DNA of 64,000 nucleotides from contig JBEKVI010000016.1 in the NCBI GenBank assembly GCA_049514215.1, positions 1-64,000 on the forward strand. The letters run 5' to 3'. Shown here piece by piece: positions 50,733 to 58,883 of the stretch. Source of the DNA: BOG-994 sp049514215 (GTDB lineage: Bacteria; Pseudomonadota; Gammaproteobacteria; Burkholderiales; Burkholderiaceae_D). The position numbers and the translations under genes are program-made. The number at the start of each line of letters is the position of its first letter. Positions within the stretch are counted from its first letter, which is position 1. A model generated the notes under the pieces. It was not told the DNA's origin. It searched no databases and saw only the letters and a program-made list of their open reading frames with translations.

Positions 50733-50861
50733 TCAGGAGGTCCACACCCTAATGCCCCACGCGATCGCCGACCAAAGAGGCAAAAGCGCGAGGGCAAGCA
50801 CAAGCACCCCCCCCAAAAAGGAGTCCAATGGCGTATCGCTACGGTCGTATCGGGTGTTCAT
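50733..50861 (-). CDS. Small single-helix membrane protein, 42 residues
   Basis: A short frame missed at a 60-residue cutoff. ATG at 50859-50861 is followed by 41 codons and a TGA at 50733-50735. An AGGAG site lies 6-7 bases upstream. The product starts MNTRYDRSDTPLDSF and has one hydrophobic helix (about 16-39, LGGVLVLALALLPLWSAIAWGI), then RVWTS. The charged N-terminus followed by a helix suggests N-in topology. No homologue is recognised. A single mono-G run of eight bases sits inside the coding sequence, which could allow slippage. Confidence 0.55.
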   Translation of the reverse strand: MNTRYDRSDTPLDSFLGGVLVLALALLPLWSAIAWGIRVWTS

Positions 50862-51002
50862 GATGGACTCCTCAAAGAGAATCAATGACTGGAAGAAGGG
50901 GCTTGGCCGCCGGCCTCGAAACGGGCTGGCGTTGGATGTCTTGCCCCTGTGCTTGTAAGGATAAGCGACCAGTGCTAGAGTGTGTAGCGATTGATTTGAT
51001 CA

Positions 51003-51016
51003 TATCTGGTTAGATA
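51003..51016. promoter_or_regulatory. Inverted repeat TATCT-GGTT-AGATA before the LysR gene
   Basis: Arms TATCT and AGATA are separated by four bases and end 9 bases before the GTG start of the LysR gene. LysR regulators often bind T-N11-A inverted repeats in their own promoters. The sequence overlaps any -10 box, which would suit autorepression. Confidence 0.3.
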
Positions 51017-51025
51017 AACTGTCCA

Positions 51026-51943
51026 GTGAGACGCCTTCCCCTGCAATTTCTACCGACATTTCGGATTGCGGCCGAAACGCAGAATCTGCGCGCCACGGCC
51101 GAAGCCTTGCACCTCACGCACAGCGCGGTCAGCCAGCAGATCCGGCTCTTGGAAGAGCAACTCGGCTTTGAGATGTTCGAACGCAGTGGACGCAAGATCC
51201 GCCTCAACGCAGCAGGTGAGATCTTTCTTCGCAGTGTCACGGCGGGCTTGCGGGAGATTCATGCAGGTGCGCAAGCAGCCCAGGCGTCGGCGACCGGTCA
51301 GGATCAGCAGTTCAGGCTCACCGTGCTTCCCTCCTTCGCGCAACGGTGGCTGCTGCCTCGCATGGGTCGATGGCACTCGCGCTATCCGCGGGTGCGCCTC
51401 GATATCGAGGCCTCCGTCCAGGTCGTCGATCTCCAGGAGGAAGGCTTCCACGCAGGAATTCGCACAGGCGTGGGCCCCTGGGCGGGCCTCGTTTGCGAGC
51501 CCCTGTTCGACTGGCCCATGGAATTGATCGTCGTCGGGTGTCCGGCAGCCGCTCGGCGTCTGGCAGGTAAACCTGCGCAAGCGTTCGTCACGGAGGCTCT
51601 CCTGGGTGATGTCGGCACGTGGAAGGCCTGGTTCGAAGCGGCGGGAGTCAATGCCGGACCGTTTCGGCCGGTCGCATCGTTCAACGATTACGGCTTGATG
51701 CTCCAAGCGGCCGAACAGAATCTCGGACTGACCATCACGCGTGAGCTCCTCGCGACTGACGCGCTCGCTGACGGCCGCCTCGTTCGGCTTTCCCCGGTGT
51801 CGATCGTGTCAGAGGATTCTCAGCCTTATTTCTTCGTCTTTCCCGAGCTCCTGCGCACGTGGGAGCCGCTACTGATGGTCAGAAAATGGCTGTCCGAGGA
51901 GGCTCGGCTTTCCCACGATATCTTGCGCGCCCACAAAGGCTAG
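51026..51943 (+). CDS. LysR family transcriptional regulator (GcvA-like)
   Basis: A 305-residue regulator. The N-terminal helix-turn-helix is FLPTFRIAAETQNLRATAEALHLTHSAVSQQIRLLEEQLGF, shown here in part: AEALHLTHSAVSQQIRLLEE. The C-terminal substrate-binding domain starts about residue 95 with FRLTVLPSFAQRWLLPRMGRWHSRYP, similar to GcvA. The start is GTG at 51026. The target may be the divergent region with the small membrane ORF, or a distant operon. It converges on, and overlaps by 4 bp, the sirtuin gene. Confidence 0.9.
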   Translation: MRRLPLQFLPTFRIAAETQNLRATAEALHLTHSAVSQQIRLLEEQLGFEMFERSGRKIRLNAAGEIFLRSVTAGLREIHAGAQAAQASATGQDQQFRLTVLPSFAQRWLLPRMGRWHSRYPRVRLDIEASVQVVDLQEEGFHAGIRTGVGPWAGLVCEPLFDWPMELIVVGCPAAARRLAGKPAQAFVTEALLGDVGTWKAWFEAAGVNAGPFRPVASFNDYGLMLQAAEQNLGLTITRELLATDALADGRLVRLSPVSIVSEDSQPYFFVFPELLRTWEPLLMVRKWLSEEARLSHDILRAHKG

Positions 51944-52668
51944 GTCAGACCGATCAGTTCCGGCAACACTTCCTCGGCGCGGCCCAGGATCTGCTCGCTA
52001 AACGCGGGATTCGGTCGCGACAAGGGCTCGAGATTGATAAAGATCGTCCTCGCGCCGGCATAGTGCGCGCTTCGAACGTAGTCGGCCGCCGGCGTCACGA
52101 GTCCTGACGTACCGATCGACATAAACAGGTCGCACTCCCGCAGGGCTCGCTTCACTGACCACGTCGCATCCAGTTTGGGCAGCTCTCCAAAGAGCACTAC
52201 ATCGGGCCGTAACGGACTTCCACACTTCGGGCAGGTCGGGACCTTGATCGTGTGCGCCGCCTCGTCTCGATGCGGGGTGAAGTCACAGGTGTCATTGCTG
52301 CATCGCGTAAAGAGGAGATTTCCATGAATTTCGGCCACATCCTGGCTTCCCGCTCGCTGGTGGAGCCCGTCGACGTTTTGCGTCACAAGCAGAAAGCGCT
52401 GATCGGGACGCAGGCTCGCCTGCAGCTGCGCGAGGGCGAAGTGTGCGGGATTGGGCTTGGCGTGAAGGACTGGCCCTCGCATGCCACCAAAGAGCATCCA
52501 GGTCTTTTCAGGGGCTCTTTTCACGCACTCTGCGTGTCCATATTCCTCGACCTGGTGCTCTTCCCACACACCGTCGGGACCCCGATAGGGCCGCAAGCCA
52601 GAGGCCACTGACACACCGGCGCCGGTCAGGATAACGATGTTCTTGTACTGCTCAAAGCTGATCCGCAT
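51940..52668 (-). CDS. cobB: Sirtuin-type NAD-dependent protein deacylase
   Basis: A 242-residue SIR2-family enzyme that removes acyl groups from lysine using NAD. The NAD motif is IVILTGAGVSVASGLRPYRGPDGVWE (GAGxS and GPDG), the second is FLLVTQNVDGLHQRAGS, then AEIHGNL, and the zinc Cys set is RCSNDTC and CPKCG. In place of the usual GIPDFR the motif reads GLRPYRG, which is unusual; many sirtuins have GIPxFRG at this site. Length is the bacterial class (235-275). It stands at the edge of a gene-poor area. Confidence 0.9.
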   Translation of the reverse strand: MRISFEQYKNIVILTGAGVSVASGLRPYRGPDGVWEEHQVEEYGHAECVKRAPEKTWMLFGGMRGPVLHAKPNPAHFALAQLQASLRPDQRFLLVTQNVDGLHQRAGSQDVAEIHGNLLFTRCSNDTCDFTPHRDEAAHTIKVPTCPKCGSPLRPDVVLFGELPKLDATWSVKRALRECDLFMSIGTSGLVTPAADYVRSAHYAGARTIFINLEPLSRPNPAFSEQILGRAEEVLPELIGLT

Positions 52669-53598
52669 GGCTCTCGATCCCGGCTTCCAAATCCCCTACA
52701 AACTATCATTGCTCACATGCAGTGAAAACAGAAAATCAGTATTTCCCGTCTCAGTACAACGCAAGCCGGCGACGCCTGTGCGATAGCCATGTGGCCCGGG
52801 TCGTATTCTTCCCCCCGTCAGTGAAAGACCGCCTCTGACCAATCTGAACCGGATCCGAGCTCGGTATACAACTTTCTTTGACGAAGCCGCCCTAACCGGA
52901 TATTTTAATTTTCGCCCGCTGACTGCAAGCTCTTCCATTAACCCAGCGGGGTTGCTTGAGCCTACCCAGACGAATGTCCACTGCGCGAGAAAGCATGCCG
53001 TGAATGGGATTTTCTTGCGAGGCTTGCCGGACATACAGGCATCAAGGAAACTTCTCATCGGGCCGTTCTCGCTGGATCGCGAAGGCCTGATTCAGGTGCC
53101 GATTCATAGGGGACCCGGAGCAGTTACGTTCGAAGCAGGCGAATACGAGAGATCGGTAGGGGTCTACAGCCCCTGGTTGAACGACCAAATGACTTGCGAA
53201 GGAGTCAGGGTCCCGGTTGATAAAGCGAGATTCAGCGAGCGCATTTCACGTGCATGATTGAGTCAGGCGAGCGAGTGCCGTTAGCTTTCATCGAGGTCGT
53301 CGGAAGAAAACTTGTGCTCGCCCGATGCGCGGGGTTAGTCCTCGCGCTGAAAGGCTATCATCCCCAATACGTTCCGGTCGCTGTCTCTGGTGCCGCGCTT
53401 TTACGCCTTAACGCGATGACGCAGTACTGCCATTCTTAGCCCGCAGATTACGGCCCGCTTCGTCGGTCGACGACAGGGGCGATTCAGCTGGAAACGAGGC
53501 CTCGTTCCGCTTGGCCGGGCTCTGGACGGGTTCGGGCTTTTCGCGGCATCGCACACCGGTCAAGGGCGGCAACTGACGAATCTGGGTGAACGTATGAT
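52669..53598. other. Gene-poor, lower-GC region of 930 bp with weak ORFs
   Basis: GC content looks lower than in the neighbours. Two plus-strand frames, 52952-53257 (101 residues) and 53254-53439 (61 residues), overlap as ATGA, but neither has a clear ribosome-binding site or a recognised family. The larger contains IQVPIHRGPGAVTFEAGEYERS. A minus-strand frame at 52696-53058 is Arg/Gly-rich and looks like noise. Because it lies next to tRNA-Cys, a decayed insertion is possible, but no integrase or attachment-site repeat is seen. Confidence 0.35.
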
Positions 53599-53672
53599 TG
53601 GAGGCGGGGACGGGAATCGAACCCATTTAGACGGCTTTGCAGGCCGCTGCATAACCACTCTGCCACCCCGCC
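53599..53672 (-). tRNA. tRNA-Cys(GCA)
   Basis: A 74-nt tRNA with encoded CCA. The acceptor GGCGGGG pairs with CCCCGCC, the D-arm contains GGCAGAGTGGTTATGC, the anticodon arm is GCGGC-CTGCAAA-GCCGT with anticodon GCA, and the T-arm is TGGG-TTCGATT-CCCG. A TACAAT hexamer at 53697-53702 (minus strand) is a possible -10 box for a separate promoter, because a terminator lies between it and tRNA-Gly. Confidence 0.97.
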
Positions 53673-53760
53673 CGATGGGGACAAGAATCAGGTCGTATTG
53701 TAGCGACGCGCCCGAAAGCGTGCCTACAACTTAAGTGTCAAACGTTTCAAAACGCCGACA

Positions 53761-53797
53761 AACAAAAGGGGAAGCCACACGTTCGTCCGGCTTCCCC
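53761..53797 (-). terminator. Rho-independent terminator after tRNA-Gly
   Basis: On the minus strand GGGGAAGCC and GGCTTCCCC form a perfect 9-bp stem with a 12-nt loop, followed by TTTTGTT. It starts about 8 bp after the 3' end of tRNA-Gly, and so separates it from tRNA-Cys. Confidence 0.85.
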
Positions 53798-53804
53798 AAG
53801 GACC

Positions 53805-53880
53805 TGGAGCGGGAAACGAGTCTCGAACTCGCGACCTCAACCTTGGCAAGGTTGCGCTCTACCAACTGAGCTATTCCCGC
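53805..53880 (-). tRNA. tRNA-Gly(GCC)
   Basis: A 76-nt tRNA with encoded CCA. The acceptor GCGGGAA pairs with TTCCCGC, the D-arm is GCTCAGTTGGTAGAGC, the anticodon arm is CAACC-TTGCCAA-GGTTG with anticodon GCC, and the T-arm is GCGAG-TTCGAGA-CTCGT. A consensus promoter lies just upstream and a terminator just downstream, so it is its own transcription unit. Confidence 0.98.
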
Positions 53881-53898
53881 ATCTTAAACAGAGGGGCA

Positions 53899-53926
53899 AT
53901 TATATCGTCGGGCAAAAACCTGTCAA
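53899..53926 (-). promoter_or_regulatory. Consensus sigma-70 promoter of tRNA-Gly
   Basis: On the minus strand TTGACA (53921-53926) and TATAAT (53899-53904) are both perfect consensus hexamers separated by 16 bp. Transcription would start about 10 bases before the tRNA 5' end at 53880. Such strong promoters are usual for stable RNA genes. Confidence 0.85.
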
Positions 53927-54165
53927 GGCGGCCCGCGCGAGTGATTTTGTGCGCGTGTGATGCGATCGATGATGAGCACGCCGGGATCGCGAACCATGGC
54001 AAGAAGGGGAATCGCCGAGGGCACTTCGATACAGGCGCTTGGGTGAAGACCAGGACAAGAGGATCGATGAACCGCAGCACATCATAGGCACTTTCGATGC
54101 CCGACTTAGCCTCACCGGAGGGCTGCCGACGTGAACCGGTTAAAATGGGCCCACAAGAATCCCGC

Positions 54166-57100
54166 ATGCCTGCCCTCCTCCCACGATCTACTCAGCGCAT
54201 CCACTGGCCGACCCCCGCCGGCTCAGGGGATGCATGGATGCTTGCCAACGCCGCCCAGGAACTTCATTCGACGCGGCGACTGCTGACGGTGCTTTGCGCG
54301 CAGGCACTGGATGCGCAGCGCCTGCGTGACGAGATCCCCTTTTTTGCGCCGGAACTACGCGTCCACCTTTTGCCAGACTGGGAGACACTCCCCTACGATC
54401 AGTTCTCGCCCCACCAGGACCTGGTTTCAGAACGACTGGCGACGTTGCACTACGTTCGATCCGGGCAATGCGATGTACTTATCGTCCCCGTCACGACCGC
54501 CCTCTACCGTCTTGCCCCCCCCTCTCATCTTGCGGGCTATACGTTTTTCTTTCATCAGGGCCAGCGCCTTGACGAAGGCAAGCTTCGAGAGCAGCTAACG
54601 CTTGCCGGATACCAACACGTCGCCCAGGTTCTCTCGCCCGGGGAGTACAGCGTGCGTGGAGGCCTCATTGATCTGTTTCCGATGGGCTCGGTGCTGCCCT
54701 ATCGACTGGACCTGCTGAGCGACGAGATCGAATCGATCCGGACGTTCGACGTCAACACCCAGCGAAGTCTTTATCCGGTCCGCGACGTCCGGTTATTACC
54801 GGGCCGCGAATTTCCCATGGATGAGGCCGCAAGAACGGCGTTTCGCGGCCGGTGGCGCGAGCGCTTTGAGGGCGACCCGAGTCGGTCCCCCATCTACCGG
54901 GACATCGGCAACGGGATTCCGTCGGCAGGCATCGAATACTATCTGCCGCTTTTTTTCGAAGAGACCGCGACCCTTGCTCAATTCCTTCCAGAGGACAGCG
55001 TCGTCGCGATCGCCGGAGATGCGGAGCCGGCCATTCGCCGCTTTCTCGACGATGCCCAGCAGCGTTTCAAGTTTCTGTCCGCCAATCGCGAGCGGCCCCT
55101 GCTTCGGCCCGATGAAATTTTCCTGAATGACGAGGCCTTCTTCGTCTCACTTCAGGATTATGGCCGCATCGTTATCAGCGGCACGCCCTCAGAGAAAGGC
55201 CCGACCTACGGCACGCCTATGGTCGCTGTGGACCGGCGCGCCGACGATCCTCTGGCCCGATTCCGTGCGCATCTGGCGAGCACATCGCGACGCACATTGG
55301 TCGTTGCCGAATCAGCGGGACGCCGTGAGACGATGCTGCAGTACTTTCACGAATATCACCTCGCGCCCTCGCCATTCGACTCGTTCGCCGCTTTCCTTGC
55401 TGCCGATGCGCCATTTGGTCTGTGTGTCGCTTCCCTGTCCAGTGGCTTCGCCCTAAACGAACCCTCAGTCACCGTCATCACGGAGACGGAGCTCTACGCA
55501 GAGGGTGGCAAGCGACGTATCGGCAAGCGGCAGCAAGAGCGCGTGAGCAACGTCGAGATGATGGTCCGGGATCTCTCGGAGCTGCGGGAAGGCGATCCGG
55601 TGGTTCATGCCCAGCACGGTATTGGACGCTACCGCGGTCTCCTGAACATGGATGTGGGCGAGGGAGAAACAGAGTTCCTCGACCTCGAGTACGCCAACGA
55701 GACCAAGCTATACGTTCCCGTTTCGCAGTTGCATACGATTTCCCGCTATTCGGGGGCTGACCCCGACGAAGCGCCGCTGCACGCCCTGGGCTCGGGACAA
55801 TGGGAGAAAGCCAAGAGAAAGGCAGCGCAACAGATCCGCGACACCGCCGCCGAGTTGTTGAATATCTACGCGCGCCGCGCAGCTCGACAGGGCCACGCGT
55901 TCCACTACTCGCTGCACGACTACGAAGCGTTCGCGGCGACTTTTGGGTTCGAGGAAACGGCAGATCAAGCAGCTGCAATCGTTGCCGTCATCGAAGACAT
56001 GGCGTCGGGACGACCCATGGATCGACTGGTCTGCGGTGATGTCGGCTTCGGCAAGACCGAGGTTGCTCTGCGCGCCGCGTTCGTGGCCGTCATGGGCGGC
56101 AAACAGGTGGCCCTGTTGGCGCCGACCACCCTCCTGGCTGAACAGCATTTCCAGACCTTCTCCGATCGATTCTCGGACTGGCCCGTGCGTGTGGCCGAAC
56201 TCTCCCGGTTCAAGTCGGGAAAGGAGGTCTCGGCGGCGATCGAGGGGATCAACGCCGGAACCGTCGACATTGTGATCGGCACGCACAAGCTCTTGTCTCC
56301 GCAGGTTCGTTTTTCCCGGCTCGGATTGGTGATCATCGACGAAGAACATCGATTCGGTGTACGTCAGAAGGAACGCATGAAGGAGTTGCGGGCTGAAGTC
56401 GACGTGCTGACTCTGACGGCCACCCCGATACCGCGAACCCTCGGCATGAGCCTTGAGGGGATCCGTGATTTCTCCGTTATCGCTACGGCCCCGCAGAAGC
56501 GTCTGGCGATCAAGACCTTCGTGCGTCGCGAAACCGATGGCACCATGCGCGAGGCGATCTTGCGCGAGCTTAAACGGGGCGGCCAGGTCTATTTCCTTCA
56601 CAACGAGGTGGCGACGATCGAAAATCGGCGGGCAGCTCTTCAGGAGCTCGTTCCCGAGGCACGGGTCGCCGTCGCGCACGGGCAAATGGACGAGCGCGAC
56701 CTGGAAAAGGTGATGCGGGAGTTCTACCAGCAGCGCCACAATCTGCTCCTGTGCACCACCATCATTGAAACCGGCATCGACGTCCCCACGGCAAATACCA
56801 TCGTCATCCATCGGGCCGATCGATTCGGCCTGGCCCAACTGCATCAGTTGCGTGGACGCGTGGGGCGGTCGCATCACCAGGCCTATGCGTACCTCATGAT
56901 CCACGACGAAGGGGCCTTGACACGCCAGGCCCAACTGCGTCTGGACGCAATCCAGCAGATGGAAGAGCTCGGTAGCGGCTTCTATCTTGCGATGCACGAT
57001 CTTGAAATCCGCGGTGCGGGTGAGGTGCTCGGGGAGAACCAGTCCGGCAACATGCAGGAGATCGGATTTCAGCTCTACAGCGAGATGCTCAACGACGCGG

Positions 57101-57585
57101 TGCGTGCGCTCAAGCATGGGCGCGAGCCGGACCTGATGCAGCCATTGGGCGTGACCACCGAAATCAACCTGCACTCGCCGGCTCTTTTGCCTCAGACCTA
57201 TTGTGGGGACGTTCATGAGCGCTTATCGATCTACAAGCGGCTCGCCAGTTGCGCGAGCATCGACGATCTCAGTGAGCTTCAGGAAGAACTGATCGATCGG
57301 TTCGGAAAACTCCCCGAACCCGCCCATGCATTGATCGAGACCCATCGCCTGCGCATCCTGGCCAGGCCCCTGGGTATCGCCAAGATCGACGCCAACGCCG
57401 AATCGGTGACCTTCCAGTTCATACCGCAGCCACCCATCGATTCGATGAAGATCATCGCGCTCGTGCAGTCGAACCGAAGCATGAAGCTTTCAGGCCAGGA
57501 CCGGCTGCGGCTGGCCTTGGATGCGCCCGAACTCGGCGCCCGCATCGCGGCCGTTCGCAGTACCTTGCATGCCCTGACGCACTAG
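54166..57585 (+). CDS. mfd: Transcription-repair coupling factor Mfd
   Basis: A 1139-residue ATPase that removes stalled RNA polymerase and recruits UvrA. The UvrB-like N-terminal part contains LLPDWETLPYDQFSPHQDLVSERL. The RNA-polymerase-interacting domain holds GDPVVHAQHGIGRYRGL and ETEFLDLEYANETKLYVPVSQLH. The helicase has Walker A CGDVGFGKTEVALRAAF, motif II DEEHRFGV, TATPIPRTLGMSL, IIETGIDVP and QLRGRVGRSHHQAYAYL; a TRCF C-terminal domain ends it. The ATG at 54166 is preferred over 54097. A TTAAAAT sequence near 54140 may be the -10 box. Length matches E. coli Mfd (1148). Confidence 0.97.
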   Translation: MPALLPRSTQRIHWPTPAGSGDAWMLANAAQELHSTRRLLTVLCAQALDAQRLRDEIPFFAPELRVHLLPDWETLPYDQFSPHQDLVSERLATLHYVRSGQCDVLIVPVTTALYRLAPPSHLAGYTFFFHQGQRLDEGKLREQLTLAGYQHVAQVLSPGEYSVRGGLIDLFPMGSVLPYRLDLLSDEIESIRTFDVNTQRSLYPVRDVRLLPGREFPMDEAARTAFRGRWRERFEGDPSRSPIYRDIGNGIPSAGIEYYLPLFFEETATLAQFLPEDSVVAIAGDAEPAIRRFLDDAQQRFKFLSANRERPLLRPDEIFLNDEAFFVSLQDYGRIVISGTPSEKGPTYGTPMVAVDRRADDPLARFRAHLASTSRRTLVVAESAGRRETMLQYFHEYHLAPSPFDSFAAFLAADAPFGLCVASLSSGFALNEPSVTVITETELYAEGGKRRIGKRQQERVSNVEMMVRDLSELREGDPVVHAQHGIGRYRGLLNMDVGEGETEFLDLEYANETKLYVPVSQLHTISRYSGADPDEAPLHALGSGQWEKAKRKAAQQIRDTAAELLNIYARRAARQGHAFHYSLHDYEAFAATFGFEETADQAAAIVAVIEDMASGRPMDRLVCGDVGFGKTEVALRAAFVAVMGGKQVALLAPTTLLAEQHFQTFSDRFSDWPVRVAELSRFKSGKEVSAAIEGINAGTVDIVIGTHKLLSPQVRFSRLGLVIIDEEHRFGVRQKERMKELRAEVDVLTLTATPIPRTLGMSLEGIRDFSVIATAPQKRLAIKTFVRRETDGTMREAILRELKRGGQVYFLHNEVATIENRRAALQELVPEARVAVAHGQMDERDLEKVMREFYQQRHNLLLCTTIIETGIDVPTANTIVIHRADRFGLAQLHQLRGRVGRSHHQAYAYLMIHDEGALTRQAQLRLDAIQQMEELGSGFYLAMHDLEIRGAGEVLGENQSGNMQEIGFQLYSEMLNDAVRALKHGREPDLMQPLGVTTEINLHSPALLPQTYCGDVHERLSIYKRLASCASIDDLSELQEELIDRFGKLPEPAHALIETHRLRILARPLGIAKIDANAESVTFQFIPQPPIDSMKIIALVQSNRSMKLSGQDRLRLALDAPELGARIAAVRSTLHALTH

Positions 57586-57588
57586 CGC

Positions 57589-58452
57589 ATGGATCTGATC
57601 CTGACTGGCCCGCGCACGCGCCGCAACGCGGTGCTCGCTCGCGTGGGCAGCGCGTTTGCGATGGATTCGACCGTAGCGGAGACGTCCAGCGGAAAGAGTC
57701 TTCGGTGCGCGGGCGTGCTGGATTGCGAATCATTTCGCAAGACTATTGAAGCCGAATGTGCGCGCTCCCGTGTGGACTTCGCGTTCGTGGCACCCGGTGT
57801 GCGGTTCTCCGAATTCGGCCTGCTGGCCATGGACATGGACTCGACGCTCATTACGATCGAGTGCATCGATGAAATGGCCGATCTTTGGGGCGTGAAGTCG
57901 AAAGTCGCTGCCATTACCGAGGCCTCGATGCGCGGCGAGCTAGCCGACTTTCAGACCAGCCTGGCGCGCCGCCTTGCGCTATTGGCCGGAGCTCCCGAAA
58001 GCATTTTGAATCGGGTATACAGCGAACGGCTGAAATTGTCTCCCGGGGCTCTTCGTCTTTTGAAAGCGGCGCAGGTTCGCGGCCTCCGCACGCTGCTCGT
58101 CTCGGGCGGGTTCACTTTCTTTGTGGAACGTCTGAAAAAGCGACTGAAGCTGGACTTCACGCTCGCCAACAAACTGGAGATCGAGGCAGGCCAACTCACC
58201 GGGCGAATCGTCGGAGCCGTCGTCGATGCGCACGCCAAACGGCACATGCTCGAAGTCACGAGCGAGAAACTCGGCCTCCCGTCATCGCGGGTTCTAGCCA
58301 TTGGCGACGGCGCGAATGATCTGAAGATGCTCGCGTGGGCCGGAACGAGCGTCGCCTATCACGCCAAACCCGTGGTCGCTAGCGAGGCGATGCACTCGAT
58401 TCGCTTCGGAGGTCTGGACGTGGTGCTCGAGTGGTTCGAGGATTCGCGGTAG
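57589..58452 (+). CDS. serB: Phosphoserine phosphatase SerB
   Basis: A 287-residue HAD phosphatase for the last step of serine synthesis. The nucleophile motif is LLAMDMDSTLITIECIDEMAD (Asp82, Asp84), motif II LLVSGGFTFFVERLKKRL, and motif III/IV VLAIGDGANDLKMLAWAGTSVAYHAKP. An N-terminal segment of about 75 residues replaces the ACT-like region. It starts 3 bp after mfd; this mfd-serB pairing is known in Burkholderiales. Confidence 0.95.
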   Translation: MDLILTGPRTRRNAVLARVGSAFAMDSTVAETSSGKSLRCAGVLDCESFRKTIEAECARSRVDFAFVAPGVRFSEFGLLAMDMDSTLITIECIDEMADLWGVKSKVAAITEASMRGELADFQTSLARRLALLAGAPESILNRVYSERLKLSPGALRLLKAAQVRGLRTLLVSGGFTFFVERLKKRLKLDFTLANKLEIEAGQLTGRIVGAVVDAHAKRHMLEVTSEKLGLPSSRVLAIGDGANDLKMLAWAGTSVAYHAKPVVASEAMHSIRFGGLDVVLEWFEDSR

Positions 58453-58481
58453 GCAACGCGCGACGCGGACGGAACGGCCGT

Positions 58482-58883
58482 TCACGATGGACGGTTGCGC
58501 ATCCAGTCGGCCGTGGCGGAGAATTGATTGAATAATTGGGCGCAAAGACCGGGCTCCAGGCCGACGCCGTCCATCGCGGCGCGCATGCAAGCCAGCCACT
58601 GGTCTCGCTCGCCCGTGCCGATGGCAAAGGGCAGGTGACGCGCCCTGAGCATCGGATGGCCGAAGCGATTCACATAATGATTGGGTCCACCCAGGAGCCC
58701 GCAAAGAAACCAGAAGAGCTTGTCGCGGGAGCCGGCCAGTGAAGGTGGGTGCAGTGCCCGTAGCCCAGCGAAGGCGGGATCAAGATCCATGAGATCGTAG
58801 AAGCGGTCAACCAATTCCCTAAGCTTCAGTTCGCCGCCGATGGCATCGAAAGGCGGCGACGCGGCTGCTTCTCCGATCTGCAT
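58482..58883 (-). CDS. Group II truncated haemoglobin
   Basis: A 133-residue globin of the trHb2 class. LRELVDRFYDLMDLDPAFAGLRALHP is the A-E region; the stretch FLCGLLGGPNHYVNRFGHPMLRARHLPF contains the proximal-His helix region (RFGHP...RHLPF), and the C-terminal DGVGLEPGLCAQLFNQFSATADWM closes the fold. These haems bind oxygen or nitric oxide and may protect against stress. The ATG lies immediately after the stop of the permease gene, so the two are coupled and co-transcribed. Confidence 0.92.
   Translation of the reverse strand: MQIGEAAASPPFDAIGGELKLRELVDRFYDLMDLDPAFAGLRALHPPSLAGSRDKLFWFLCGLLGGPNHYVNRFGHPMLRARHLPFAIGTGERDQWLACMRAAMDGVGLEPGLCAQLFNQFSATADWMRNRPS

Noticed and set aside
52696..53058. 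120-residue minus-strand frame
   Set aside because: Its composition is Arg/Gly-rich and irregular, and no start signal is evident.
55708..57216. 502-residue minus-strand frame opposite mfd
   Set aside because: It lies inside the conserved Mfd helicase gene and shows no family motif.
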